From: Geothrix sp. SG200 | Lineage (GTDB): Bacteria; Acidobacteriota; Holophagae; Holophagales; Holophagaceae | Length of the DNA stretch: 64,000 nt | Assembly: GCF_022808935.1 (NCBI RefSeq) | Contig: NZ_JAKZFR010000005.1 | Span: 209,958-273,957 of the forward strand | Reading direction: 5' to 3' | Part shown: positions 44,906-55,787 of the stretch, piece by piece | Layout of the letters: each line of letters starts with the position of its first letter | Position numbering within the stretch: the first letter of the stretch is position 1 | Notes under the pieces: generated by a model | The model's database searches: none | Seen by the model: only the letters and a program-made list of their open reading frames with translations | What the model was told of the DNA's origin: nothing | Made by a program: the position numbers and the translations under genes

Positions 44906-46391
44906 TGCCGTTGCCAGCCCAGACGCTGGCTGTGGCACCGTGCACGCTGCAAGGTCACAACCACGAAGTCTCCAACCAGGGGCGCCCTTGATCGACGATT
45001 CATTCGGAGAGGAGTCAGAGCGAAACCATCCGACCCTAGGCTCGGGCTCCAGTGATCAGGAAGCCTCTCGTTTCCGCGAGAATCGGTTTCGCTATGCAGT
45101 GGTAACTTCACTCTCGTCGAAGGTGACAACAGCTCTTTTGCAGATTATAGCCATGCCTGTTGCAGCAAAATCGCTTGGTATACATGGGTTCGTGCTTTAT
45201 TCTATGTTGACATCTCTTGTGGTCTGGCTTTGGGTTTCCAATATTGGTATAGGTCCGTCACTTTCAGTTTCATTGGCGGCAGCACGGGCAATTAGTGATG
45301 AGAAGGAAGAACGGCACCTTTTTTCTTCTGCATTTTATTCTGTGATGGTGATTTCATCCATAATAAGTATTTTGAGCTTGATTTTAACATGGTATTTTCC
45401 TGTGCATTTGATATTTGGGAATTTATATCAAGCCGATTTGGTCGTTATTAGATGGGGATTGAGTATCCTTGTGGTTATGTTCTTTCTTCAAATGAATATT
45501 TCTTTATTTGAAGCCTCACTGACGGGTTATCAAGAGCTCCATGTGATTAATCTGAATTCCACGTTCAATAGTATTCCAGTCATCGCCGCGATAATCTGGG
45601 TTGCTTCTTATCGGCCGAGTGTCATTGGGATGATCTTGGCTGTGAACGCCCCAGTAATACTGTGCCGCTCGCTGAATGTATGGTGGGCTTTATGGCACCA
45701 TCCTCAGACGCGCCCTTCCTTCGCCTGTTTCCGATTCAAATTATGTTTGAAACTTGTAAAAAGTGGAGTTTCATATTCATTGGCGGGTGCTATCGGCCAT
45801 ATCCTGGCCCACATATTTCCAGTTATTTTAGTGGGAAGGGTGTGCGCCCCTGATAGGGCGGCGGCTTTTACGGCAGTTGTGAATGGAATAGTCATGGCTA
45901 GCGGTGTTTATGCAATGCTGGGAACGCCGCTGTGGCCTGCTATTGCTGATAGTGCCGCTAGGGGCGAAGGTGAATGGGCCAGGAAGGCCTACCGCCAATT
46001 ACTCATTCTTTGCTCGGCGTACTCTCTTTTGGTTGCAATTATACTGATTGGTTGGGGTTTGGCGTTGTTTAGATTATGGTTTCACGGGGAGATCCAACCT
46101 TCTCGCGCCTTGCTTCTGGCGGCATCAGGATATTTTCTGGTGCTGGGATGGGAACAGGCCCATTTCTCTATTCTGATGGGTTTCCAGAGAATTAAGCTAG
46201 CAGCCTTGATGGTCCTTCTTCGATCTATTTTGGCAATAATCGCCACCTTTCTTTTATTATCGCCTGATCGTGAATATGTTCCTTTTATTTCGATGACTAT
46301 ATGTGTTTTATTGTTAGATGCGTACCCGCTGTGGCTTCTCGTCCAGCGGCATTTAAAAATGCTGATTCAAAACACACATTACTATTCCTGA
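44859..46391 (+). CDS. polysaccharide flippase (Wzx-like), multi-pass membrane protein
   Basis: About 510 aa from the ATG at 44859, which overlaps wzc by 47 bases. The first 75 residues are polar and unlike the family, so the functional start may be later. From RYAVVTSLSSKVTTALLQ the chain has the usual 12-14 helix pattern of flippases. Base composition drops sharply relative to wzc, a sign of separate acquisition. It is the second flippase in the window. Confidence 0.72.
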   Translation: MDIPTGRPAEPLRPASAVASPDAGCGTVHAARSQPRSLQPGAPLIDDSFGEESERNHPTLGSGSSDQEASRFRENRFRYAVVTSLSSKVTTALLQIIAMPVAAKSLGIHGFVLYSMLTSLVVWLWVSNIGIGPSLSVSLAAARAISDEKEERHLFSSAFYSVMVISSIISILSLILTWYFPVHLIFGNLYQADLVVIRWGLSILVVMFFLQMNISLFEASLTGYQELHVINLNSTFNSIPVIAAIIWVASYRPSVIGMILAVNAPVILCRSLNVWWALWHHPQTRPSFACFRFKLCLKLVKSGVSYSLAGAIGHILAHIFPVILVGRVCAPDRAAAFTAVVNGIVMASGVYAMLGTPLWPAIADSAARGEGEWARKAYRQLLILCSAYSLLVAIILIGWGLALFRLWFHGEIQPSRALLLAASGYFLVLGWEQAHFSILMGFQRIKLAALMVLLRSILAIIATFLLLSPDREYVPFISMTICVLLLDAYPLWLLVQRHLKMLIQNTHYYS

Positions 46392-46448
46392 CAGGAGCTT
46401 AATATATGGGTTATATTTCTCTTGAAGTTGAGCCGGTGAGTTAATCCT

Positions 46449-46967
46449 ATGAGCCTGGGGTTGACATTATATAATTCTCTAACAATTTGGTTTCCGAATA
46501 AGGGATTTTTTGGATTACGGCGTAGGGTGTTGAGGTTGGTTGGCCTGAGAGTCGGTAAAACGACCCGAGTCGCATCCACTGCACGTTTTTATGGCCAAAA
46601 TATATCGCTCGGAGAGGGTGTATGGGTGGGGCCAGAGACTGTGATCATCGGGAACGTGGATGGTCGGGTTGATATTGGTAATAATGTTGATATCGGCCCA
46701 GGTGCCCTCATAACCTCGGGGACACACGAGCTGAGTTCGGGGTTACGTCGAGCCGGAATCGGGGCTTCCAGTCCAATATCTGTCGGTTCCGGAACGTGGA
46801 TTGGGGCCCGGAGTCTAATTCTCGCCGGGGCCCAGCTGGGCGAAGGGTCTGTTGTGGGAGCTGGTGCCGTTATCCTCTCGGGTACCTACCCTTCAAATGT
46901 TTTGCTGGCCGGGGTCCCCGCGAAGGTCCGTAAACAATACGAATCCACGCTGGTCGGTCATGATTGA
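46449..46967 (+). CDS. hexapeptide-repeat acyltransferase
   Basis: Left-handed beta-helix acyltransferase of 172 aa, WcaF-like. Hexapeptide repeats run from about residue 45 to 155 (ISLGEGVWVGPETVI, VDIGNNVDIGPGALI, ISVGSGTWIGARSLI, AQLGEGSVVGAGAVI), and the catalytic His is in SGTHELSSG. GVPAKVRK closes the fold as usual. Probably adds acetyl groups to the polymer. Its stop overlaps the next start by eight bases. Confidence 0.88.
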   Translation: MSLGLTLYNSLTIWFPNKGFFGLRRRVLRLVGLRVGKTTRVASTARFYGQNISLGEGVWVGPETVIIGNVDGRVDIGNNVDIGPGALITSGTHELSSGLRRAGIGASSPISVGSGTWIGARSLILAGAQLGEGSVVGAGAVILSGTYPSNVLLAGVPAKVRKQYESTLVGHD

Positions 46968-48357
46968 CCCTCGCCTTCAAGGGACCGCGGGCGCTGTAAT
47001 GGGTGAGAGGCTGGCATGCCTTTCCCGCGCCGTCCTCGACTGGCATGTGGTCGCCTTGGTGGGAGTGGTCTTCTTGATCCAGGGGGGGGCATCCTTCATG
47101 GCTGCGGGCACCCTTGGGCTTCTGATCCTCTGGAGCCTGAAGAGCCCAGGCACTGCTCTGAAGGCGCTGTCGATTGGGATTCTGGTCACCTTCATCAACC
47201 CTGCGATTGCCCCCGCTCAACCAGCCGCTTCCCTGATGAAGTGGGTTCTCCTCTTTGTGGCTTCGGGCCGGATCGTGGCCGCCAGGCTCCAGCGGGGGGC
47301 TGTCCCCCAATGGATGCTGAGTCTGGCGGGGTTCCTGACCATCGCCGCTACATTGGCCCTTTTCTCTAGTGCTGCCCCAGGGCTCTCCCTGCTGAAACTC
47401 GTGACCTTTTCCGTAGGTGTCGTGGCAACCATGTGGGGGTTCGATGGTGGGGACATCGATCGGCAGGTCTTCGCGAACTGGTTTCTATCCCTCCATGCGG
47501 CGGTAGTGATCTTCAGCCTCCCCCTCTTGTTCTTGCCCTTCGGGTACTTGCGAAATGGTTGGGCTTTCCAGGGGCTCTTGAACCAGCCACAGGCTCTAGC
47601 GATCTACCTTGCCCCCATGACGGTGGCCCTGATCCATCGAGGGTTCTTCGGGCAGGAAGGGCGGGGCTGGGTGATCCCCTTGGGGCTTGCAAGCCTCGTA
47701 TGCATGGGGGCCAGCGCATCTCGAACTGGTGCCGTGGCCATGGGAGTGGCAGGCGGGCTGGTGGCCCTTCGCAAACTCGCGATGAGCCGACCAACCACCC
47801 AGCCCACCCGGAAGTTCGGGTTTGGCAAGTTCTATGTTCTGGTGATCTCCACCGTGCTCCTCCTTCTGGCTTTTGGTGGCCGGATCACAACCTTTGCTAC
47901 CCAATTTATTGCAAAGGGCACGGAGGTCACGACCTTTTCTTCTGTGGCCGATCTCAAGGACGCCTCGGCGTCGCGCAGCGGACAGGTGGAGGGCAATCTA
48001 ACGAATTTTCGAGCTCACCCTTGGGTTGGGGTGGGGTTTGGTATGGCTTCCGAGGGGGGGGGGGGGGAGGTTGATTACGACCCCACGCTTGGGTTGCCGC
48101 TCAGTGCGCCGACGGAGCCTGGCTTCTTGCCTCTGGCGGTGCTTGGTCAGACGGGCTTGATCGGTGGGTTGGCCTGGTTGGTATTCCTTCTTTCTATCTT
48201 GATCCCCATGGCCACTCGGACGACTATCGACCTCGCCTTGTTGGGATTGGCGGCCTTGGCTGTGAACCTAGGAGAGATGATCTTCTTCTCCCAGGGCGGA
48301 CTGGGCCTTCAAATGTGGATCCTGCTGGGGTTTGTTCATGCCTGCCGAGATAGATGA
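46960..48357 (+). CDS. O-antigen ligase/polymerase-like membrane protein with G14 tract
   Basis: 465 aa with about ten membrane helices and a large periplasmic loop (about 335-410). The loop contains NFRAHPWVGVGFGM, which fits the Wzy_C/WaaL ligase pattern (H/G-rich periplasmic motif). Predicted O-antigen ligase or Wzy polymerase; the two cannot be separated by eye. The codons for EGGGGE lie in a run of 14 G (48054-48067), where a change of one base would shift the frame and remove the last third of the protein. ATG 46960 overlaps the previous stop; ATG 47029-region alternatives lack support. Confidence 0.72.
   Translation: MIDPRLQGTAGAVMGERLACLSRAVLDWHVVALVGVVFLIQGGASFMAAGTLGLLILWSLKSPGTALKALSIGILVTFINPAIAPAQPAASLMKWVLLFVASGRIVAARLQRGAVPQWMLSLAGFLTIAATLALFSSAAPGLSLLKLVTFSVGVVATMWGFDGGDIDRQVFANWFLSLHAAVVIFSLPLLFLPFGYLRNGWAFQGLLNQPQALAIYLAPMTVALIHRGFFGQEGRGWVIPLGLASLVCMGASASRTGAVAMGVAGGLVALRKLAMSRPTTQPTRKFGFGKFYVLVISTVLLLLAFGGRITTFATQFIAKGTEVTTFSSVADLKDASASRSGQVEGNLTNFRAHPWVGVGFGMASEGGGGEVDYDPTLGLPLSAPTEPGFLPLAVLGQTGLIGGLAWLVFLLSILIPMATRTTIDLALLGLAALAVNLGEMIFFSQGGLGLQMWILLGFVHACRDR
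48054..48067 (+). repeat. G14 homopolymer inside a coding sequence
   Basis: Fourteen consecutive G encode four glycines in the periplasmic loop of the ligase/polymerase. Homopolymers this long are prone to slipped-strand changes and are typical of phase-variable surface genes, but also of sequencing errors. Confidence 0.9.
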
Positions 48358-48366
48358 GGTGAGATC

Positions 48367-49491
48367 TTGAAATATCTTTTTTGGCAGGACACCATCAGCC
48401 CCCACCAGAAAGCCCTTCTATGTGCGCTGGCCCGGCGGGTGCCTGGGCAGGTAGGCTTGATCGCAGACCGGAAGATGAGACCAGACCGGAAGGCCCTGGG
48501 ATGGCAACCGCCTGAACTCCCGGGAGTGGCGATGTTCCTGGCGCCAGAGGTTTCGACCATCAATGCGCTGGTGGAGGATGGGCCGAGCGACCGGGTGCAC
48601 ATTTTCTCGGGGATCCGTGGAAACCGCCATGGATCGAGGCGCAGGGGATTCGATCGAGTCAAAGCGATGGGCGCACGCGCAGGGATAATGGCCGAACCTG
48701 GTGAATTCCGGCCACCAAGGGGTCTATTTCGGCTGGCGGTTCACTATGCAGCCCATCAGCAAGTTCAATCCCATATTGATTTCGCGCTGGCCATCGGGTG
48801 CAATGGGCCTAGGTGGTTTCGATGGTGCGGCTACAGCGCCAGTAAAATTTTCCCATTTGCCTATTTAATTGATGCCAATCAAGCAGAGACTGTAGAAATC
48901 GTGGGTAGGGCCCCGGGCTGCGTTAATTTAATATTTATTGGAAGAATGGACTTTAAAAAAGCGGCAGATATTATGTTTGCTGCGCTGGCTAGACTGGTCG
49001 AGTATGAGTGGACATTGAGCATGGTTGGTAATGGCCCTGTGAAGGGCGATCTAATATCGATGGCAAATAAACTGAATATATCGAAACGAATTAATTGGCA
49101 TGGAGTCGTCCCAAATGCGATGATTCAAGGGTTGCTCTGCTCACACGATATACTCATTCTTCCCAGCCGTTGGGACGGTTGGGGGGCCGTGGTCAATGAG
49201 GCACTCATGCAGGGGGCTGCAGTGATCTGTAGCGATCATTGCGGGGCCTCGGTGTTACTGGAGGATCCTTGGCGTGGAGCTGTGTTCAGGGCGGGTGATC
49301 CAGATGACCTGGCGCATGTCCTCCAAGCCTGGGTGGCTCATGGGAGCCTGAGTTCCCAGGAGCGGGCCCGCATCTCGGCTTGGTCGCAGTGTGTCCAGGG
49401 TGAGGCCGGCGCCGATTACTTTCTGAGCATCATGGGCCATGTTTATGCGGGGGGGCCGCGGCCCAATCCCCCATGGATGGCTGACCAATGA
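48367..49491 (+). CDS. glycosyltransferase family 4 protein
   Basis: GT-B transferase of 374 aa. The start is a TTG preceded by GAGGTGAG, ten bases after the ligase stop. The C-terminal domain has NLIFIGRMDFKKAADIM, LSMVGNGPVKGDL and the GT4 motif SRWDGWGAVVNEALMQGAAVI with E residues of the retaining pattern. The N-terminal acceptor domain is less conserved. Acceptor and donor unknown; context suggests capsule assembly. Confidence 0.85.
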   Translation: MKYLFWQDTISPHQKALLCALARRVPGQVGLIADRKMRPDRKALGWQPPELPGVAMFLAPEVSTINALVEDGPSDRVHIFSGIRGNRHGSRRRGFDRVKAMGARAGIMAEPGEFRPPRGLFRLAVHYAAHQQVQSHIDFALAIGCNGPRWFRWCGYSASKIFPFAYLIDANQAETVEIVGRAPGCVNLIFIGRMDFKKAADIMFAALARLVEYEWTLSMVGNGPVKGDLISMANKLNISKRINWHGVVPNAMIQGLLCSHDILILPSRWDGWGAVVNEALMQGAAVICSDHCGASVLLEDPWRGAVFRAGDPDDLAHVLQAWVAHGSLSSQERARISAWSQCVQGEAGADYFLSIMGHVYAGGPRPNPPWMADQ

Positions 49492-49806
49492 GGTCTGGGC
49501 ACGGCATCTTGGATGGCCGTGTGGACACATGAACATTCGTCAAGACCGATTCAAATGCTGGCTCAATTTCCGGTGATTTGGACCCTTTTGACCTCACAAC
49601 CGCGGGAAGCCAGGTCAGAACCTGCGTTCGGCAGCCATGGTCCGGATGAGTGGCACCGAATTTCTCGCCATTTTTTGCCGAGTTGAGCCCTGCCGCACTG
49701 TGGCCCAAGGTGCTTTCTGTCACAAAGAGGATCTGAAGGTAGCGTCTGTTTTCCACCAGCCAAGTTGGCCGCGCCAGAATGGGGACACCGTGGAAAGGCA
49801 GGATGG
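49492..49806 (+). other. 315-base gap without a recognisable gene
   Basis: Contains a six-base-pair hairpin (CACGGC/GCCGTG) near 49511-49532. I see no promoter with both boxes, no repeat copy and no coding sequence with family features. Confidence 0.5.
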
Positions 49807-51083
<1,277 letters not shown>

Positions 51084-51096
<13 letters not shown>

Positions 51097-52280
51097 TTCT
51101 AAATTCCAAGGGGGCGGTTTTGATTTTAGGTGTTGATGCGTCGAACATCCGCGCAGGTGGCGGGGTTACCCATCTCGTGGAGTTATTAAAAGCCGCGGAC
51201 CCGATGTCGCATGGATTCAAAAAGGTCATCGTATGGGGCAATGAAAAGACCTTAGAGAAGATTCATGAGAAAACATGGTTATATAAACTACATGACCCAA
51301 TGCTAGATCGGATATTACCCATTCGCATTTATTGGCAACGATTCCGATTGAAGGCCCTAGCCAGGGATGCTGGGTGCGACGTATTGCTTATTCCAGGTGG
51401 TTCTGACTCAAGTGGATTCAAACCTGCAGTTGCCATGAGTCGCAATCTATTGCCGTTTGAATGGCGGGAGTCGAGGCGGTACGGCCTGTCATGGATGACC
51501 TTAAAGCTTCAATTACTACGAATCACACAGACTCGGACTTTCCGTCGGGCGAGCGCCGTGATTTTTATAACGGAGCATGCTCGGGAAGTAGTACTCAGGG
51601 TGACAGGGACGCTCAAGGGAAGAACTACCACGATCTACCACGGAATTGATACAAGGTTTTTTACTTCGCCACGTCCTCAAAGGGCGGCAGAAGCGTTTAC
51701 GCAATCGGATCCATGCAGAATTCTTTATGTCTCCATTGTTGATGTATATAAGCACCAGTGGCATGTCGCTGAAGCAGTGGCATGCTTGCGGGCCGCCGGA
51801 TTCCATGTGGTCCTGGATTTGGTCGGTCCTCCAGCCTATGGAATGGCGAAATTGAAGGATGTGCTAAAGCGTGTTGATCCCGAAGGTGAATTCATCACCT
51901 ATCGGGGTGCTGTTCCTCACGCTCAACTACACGAGCATTACAAGGCGGCAGATATTGGAGTATTTGCATCCAGCTGTGAAGCCTTTGGTCAAATTTTGAC
52001 AGAGGCGATGAGCGCAGGATTGCCCATGGCGTGTTCGAACCGTTCCGCCATGAGGGAACTATTGGCTGATGCCGGGGTCTATTTTGACCCTGAATCACCC
52101 GATGACATTGCCCAGGCCATTCAATGCCTGATGCAATCCCCAGATCTCCGAATGCAGAAAGCTCAAGCGGCCTTTACGCGTGCAAGCAACTTTTCCTGGG
52201 AACGTTGTTCAAGAGAAACATTCCAGTTTTTAGCTGAAGTCGGCGGGCAGCATTCACCCAATTCCGAAAACAAAAATTGA
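51084..52280 (+). CDS. glycosyltransferase family 4 protein
   Basis: GT-B transferase of about 398 aa, overlapping the dehydrogenase gene by 13 bases. The N-terminal ILGVDASNIRAGGGVTHLVELL is the usual glycine-rich acceptor loop; VIFITEHAREVV and TIYHGIDTRFF are typical; the donor-site motif is ASSCEAFGQILTEAMSAGLPMACSN. The TTG start is uncertain; a later TTG near 51120 would still leave the core intact. Donor unknown. Confidence 0.85.
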
Positions 52281-52285
52281 ATCCT

Positions 52286-52291
52286 TATAAT
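52286..52291 (+). promoter_or_regulatory. possible -10 box before capF-capG-capE
   Basis: A perfect TATAAT in an AT-rich 58-base gap, 48 bases before the capF start. No good -35 match is present (TTCCGA at 18-base spacing), so the promoter call is weak. Confidence 0.35.
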
Positions 52292-52338
52292 TTGCTTCAG
52301 TTATTATGCATAATTAATAACAAATATCTGGAATCAAC

Positions 52339-53466
52339 GTGAACGATTCATTGTCCCACTCAGCCATTACAGGTGCCGGGGGCTTCCTTGGGTGGCACTT
52401 ACGCTGCCGCTATCAGCACGCGCCTGGCCACAAGGTCCGATCGGTATTCCAAAGAGATTTCGAATCGGACGACTCTTTAGCGCAAGCACTGCGCCCGGCT
52501 GAGGTCGTGTTCCATCTGGGAGGGATGAACCGCGGGTCGGACACGGAAGTCTATGAAACGAATATCCACTTGGCCAAGCAGTTGATTGCAGCACTTGACC
52601 ACCGAGCACTCCCTCCGACTATCTTGTTTGCCAATTCCATCCACAGCCTGGGCGATACCGCCTTCGGCCGATCCAAGCGCGAGGCTTCGAGCATCCTCGC
52701 GGATTGGGCCAAGTCCCGTGGCGCCCGCTATGTGGATGTGATCCTCCCGCACCTCTTCGGCGAGGGGGGGAGGCCCTTCTACAACAGTGGCTTCGCCACC
52801 TTCTGCCACCAGCTGGCCAAGGGCGAGGAGCCGCAGATCATCCAGGATGGCCAGCTGGAGCTGATCCATGCCCAGCGGGTGGCGGCGAAGTTCCTGGAGT
52901 GGGCGCTGGATGGCACCACGTCGGGCCAGGTGCGGGTGGAAGGCACGCCCATGCGGGTGTCAGAGGCCCTTGCGCGCCTGAGGGCCCTGCATGAGACCTA
53001 TCAATCGGGGGTCATTCCCGATCTTTCCGATCCCCTGGATCTGGAGTTCTTCAACACCTACCGGTCGTACCTGTACCCAGAGCACTATCCGGTACGCATG
53101 AAACGCCACACGGATGCCCGAGGCGGGCTCTTCGAGGCCGTGAAGTCCCATCATGGCGGCCAAGCCTTCCTATCCACCACGCATCCGGGCGTCACGCGCG
53201 GCCGGCACTACCACCATCACAAGGTGGAACGGTTCCTGGTGGTGGAGGGCGAGGCGGAGATCCGCATCCGGCGGCTCTTCGATGACGAGGTGAAGGTGTT
53301 CCGGGTCAGCGGCGCCGAACCCTGCTACATCGACATGCCCACGTTCCACACCCACGAGATCACCAACGTGGGGGATCGCGACCTGCTGACGCTCTTCTGG
53401 AGCCACGAGATCTTCGATCCCGCCCGCCCCGACACGTACCCCGAGCCGGTTATTCTGAACCCATGA
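52339..53466 (+). CDS. capF: CapF/WbjC-type bifunctional epimerase-reductase
   Basis: 375 aa. The N-terminal SDR domain (about 1-245; AITGAGGFLGWHL) reduces C4, and the C-terminal cupin domain (about 255-370; GVTRGRHYHHHKVERFLVVEGEAEIR) epimerises C3 in UDP-L-FucNAc synthesis. The metal-binding histidines of the cupin are present. Unusual: at the SDR active site CapF normally has YGxSK, but here it reads FGRSK, so the catalytic Tyr appears to be Phe. GTG start. It overlaps capG by four bases. Confidence 0.9.
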   Translation: MNDSLSHSAITGAGGFLGWHLRCRYQHAPGHKVRSVFQRDFESDDSLAQALRPAEVVFHLGGMNRGSDTEVYETNIHLAKQLIAALDHRALPPTILFANSIHSLGDTAFGRSKREASSILADWAKSRGARYVDVILPHLFGEGGRPFYNSGFATFCHQLAKGEEPQIIQDGQLELIHAQRVAAKFLEWALDGTTSGQVRVEGTPMRVSEALARLRALHETYQSGVIPDLSDPLDLEFFNTYRSYLYPEHYPVRMKRHTDARGGLFEAVKSHHGGQAFLSTTHPGVTRGRHYHHHKVERFLVVEGEAEIRIRRLFDDEVKVFRVSGAEPCYIDMPTFHTHEITNVGDRDLLTLFWSHEIFDPARPDTYPEPVILNP

Positions 53467-54590
53467 GTCGATTGCGCGTCCTCACCGTGGTTGGAACCCG
53501 CCCGGAGATCATCCGGCTGTCCCGGGTGATCGCCCGGCTGGAGCAGGATTTCGATCACTGCCTGGCCCACACCGGGCAGAACTACGACTACGAGCTGAAC
53601 CAGGTCTTCTTCGAGGATCTGGCCCTGCGGAAGCCTGACTACTTCCTGGACGCGGTGGGCGGCTCGCTGGCGGAGACCATCGGCAACATCATCGCCCGCA
53701 TCGACCCTGTGCTGGAGGCGTTCCGGCCGGATGCCCTCCTGGTGCTGGGGGACACCAACAGCTGCCTGTCCGTGATCCCCGCCAAGCGCCGCAAGATCCC
53801 CATCTTCCACATGGAGGCGGGCAACCGCTGCTTCGATGCGCGGGTGCCCGAGGAGACCAACCGGAAGATCGTGGACCACACGGCGGACATCAACCTGCCC
53901 TACAGCACCCTGGCCCGGGAGAACCTGCTGCGCGAGGGCCTGCCGCCGGATCGCATCATCAAGACCGGCAGCCCCATGTATGAGGTGCTGCACCACGCCA
54001 TGCCCCGCATCGAGGCCTCGGAGGTGCTGGCCCGCCTTGCCTTGGCGCCCGGCAGGTACTACGTGGTGAGCTGCCACCGGGAGGAGAACGTGGACGCAGA
54101 GGGGAACCTTCGGCGCTTCGTCGAGACCCTCAACCAGCTGGCTGCCACCCGGAAGCGGCGGATCATCGTCTCCACCCACCCCCGCACCCGGGCCCGCCTG
54201 GAGACTCTGGGCCTTGGGTTGGATCCCATGGTGGAACTTCTGAAACCGCTCGGCTTCCTGGACTACATCAAGCTCCAGATGGCGGCGGCGGCCGTCCTGT
54301 CCGACAGCGGCACCATCACCGAGGAATCCTCCATCCTGGACCTGCCTGCCCTCAACCTCCGGGAGGCTCACGAACGGCCCGAGGGTATGGAGGAAGGTGC
54401 CGTGATGATGACGGGCCTGGGCTGGGAACGGGTTGACCAGGGTCTGGCCCTGCTGGAGTCGGGCCGTCGGGAAGGCCGGCAAACCCGTCTTGTGGCGGAC
54501 TACGACGCGCCCCAGGTGAGCCAGACCGTGGCTCGGGTGATCCTCAGCTACACGGACTACGTGAACCGGGTGGTGTGGCGCCGGTATTGA
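53463..54590 (+). CDS. capG: non-hydrolysing UDP-HexNAc 2-epimerase, CapG/WbjD-type
   Basis: 375 aa. VVGTRPEIIRLSRVI, HTGQNYDYELNQVFFEDL, VLGDTNSC, HMEAGNRCFD and VPEETNRKIVDHTAD are the epimerase signatures, with SDSGTITEE near the C-terminus. The variant signature HMEAGNRCFD, rather than HVEAGLRT, is that of the FucNAc-pathway branch (WbjD/CapG/FnlC), which makes UDP-L-FucNAc from UDP-L-PneNAc. ATG overlaps the capF stop. Confidence 0.93.
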   Translation: MSRLRVLTVVGTRPEIIRLSRVIARLEQDFDHCLAHTGQNYDYELNQVFFEDLALRKPDYFLDAVGGSLAETIGNIIARIDPVLEAFRPDALLVLGDTNSCLSVIPAKRRKIPIFHMEAGNRCFDARVPEETNRKIVDHTADINLPYSTLARENLLREGLPPDRIIKTGSPMYEVLHHAMPRIEASEVLARLALAPGRYYVVSCHREENVDAEGNLRRFVETLNQLAATRKRRIIVSTHPRTRARLETLGLGLDPMVELLKPLGFLDYIKLQMAAAAVLSDSGTITEESSILDLPALNLREAHERPEGMEEGAVMMTGLGWERVDQGLALLESGRREGRQTRLVADYDAPQVSQTVARVILSYTDYVNRVVWRRY

Positions 54591-54725
54591 GGGCCAAGCG
54601 CCACCTCGGATGCCAGTTTCTCCGCGCCTTCTGGACGGGCCCTTGGGGAGGGTGTGACCCCTGTTTCTTCCTCAAGTGGGCATTCTGGGGTGTCGTAACC
54701 ACCTTCGCTTGATGTGGAGTTACCC

Positions 54726-55787
54726 GTGTCCCCGATCGCCGGTCTGTCGCGAAAGAAATTGCTCATCACCGGAGGGACCGGCTCTTTCGGCAACGCGGTG
54801 CTGCGCAAGTACCTGAAGACCGACATCGACGAGATCCGCATCTTCAGCCGGGACGAGAAGAAGCAGGACGACATGCGCCACGAGTACCGCGATGACCGCA
54901 TCAAGTACTACATCGGCGATGTGCGGGAACCCCATGGCATCGCATCCGCCCTGCGGGGCGTGGATTACGTGTTCCATGCCGCAGCCCTCAAGCAGGTGCC
55001 TTCCTGCGAGTTCTATCCTGCCGAGGCCGTGCGCACCAACGTGATGGGAACCCACAACTTATTGAACGCCTGCATCCAGGAGGGCGTCCGGAAGGTCATC
55101 TGCCTCAGCACAGACAAGGCCGTGTACCCCATCAATGCCATGGGCATCTCCAAGGCCCTCATGGAAAAGGTGGCTGTGGCGGAATCGCGCAACCTCGGGG
55201 AAGGCCAGACGACCATCGTGGTGACCCGCTATGGCAACGTCATGGCCTCCCGCGGTTCCGTCATCCCCCTGTTCCTGGACCAGATCAGGGCCGGGAAGCC
55301 CCTCAGCGTGACGGACCCGGCCATGACGCGCTTCCTCATGCACCTGGATATGGCGGTGGAGCTGGTGGAATTCGCCTTTGAGCACGGGCAAAGCGGGGAT
55401 ACCTTCATCCGGAAGTCGCCGGCCGCCACCATCGGCGACCTGGCCTTGGCCATCAAGGGCCTGCTCCAGGTGGACAATCCCATCCAGGTGATCGGCACCC
55501 GGCATGGGGAAAAGCTGTACGAATCCCTGGTCTCCCGGGAGGAGATGGCCCGGGCCGAGGACATGGGGGACTTCTACCGCGTGCCCGCCGATACCCGGGA
55601 TCTGAACTACGGGAAGTACTTCACGGAAGGAGATCCCGGGCACAGCAAGGCCGAGGAGTACCACTCGCACAATGCGCGGCGGCTGGGCCTTCAGGAAGTT
55701 CAGCAGCTCTTGCTCACCCTGGATTGTGTGGAGGCAGCGGTGAACGATTCCGGCAAGGGCATGGTGGAGGAAGCGGTCAATGGGTGA
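54726..55787 (+). CDS. capE: UDP-GlcNAc 4,6-dehydratase/5-epimerase, CapE/WbjB-type
   Basis: 353 aa. Rossmann motif LLITGGTGSFGNAVL, then RIFSRDEKKQDDMRHE, HAAALKQVPSCEFYP, LSTDKAVYPINAMGISKALMEK (catalytic region) and VVTRYGNVMASRGSVIPLF, the hallmark of the FlaA1/CapE group. It is the first enzyme of the UDP-L-FucNAc route although its gene comes last. The GTG at 54726 has GGAG six bases upstream; GTG 54714 is possible. Its end overlaps the convergent next gene by 11 bases. Confidence 0.93.
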   Translation: MSPIAGLSRKKLLITGGTGSFGNAVLRKYLKTDIDEIRIFSRDEKKQDDMRHEYRDDRIKYYIGDVREPHGIASALRGVDYVFHAAALKQVPSCEFYPAEAVRTNVMGTHNLLNACIQEGVRKVICLSTDKAVYPINAMGISKALMEKVAVAESRNLGEGQTTIVVTRYGNVMASRGSVIPLFLDQIRAGKPLSVTDPAMTRFLMHLDMAVELVEFAFEHGQSGDTFIRKSPAATIGDLALAIKGLLQVDNPIQVIGTRHGEKLYESLVSREEMARAEDMGDFYRVPADTRDLNYGKYFTEGDPGHSKAEEYHSHNARRLGLQEVQQLLLTLDCVEAAVNDSGKGMVEEAVNG

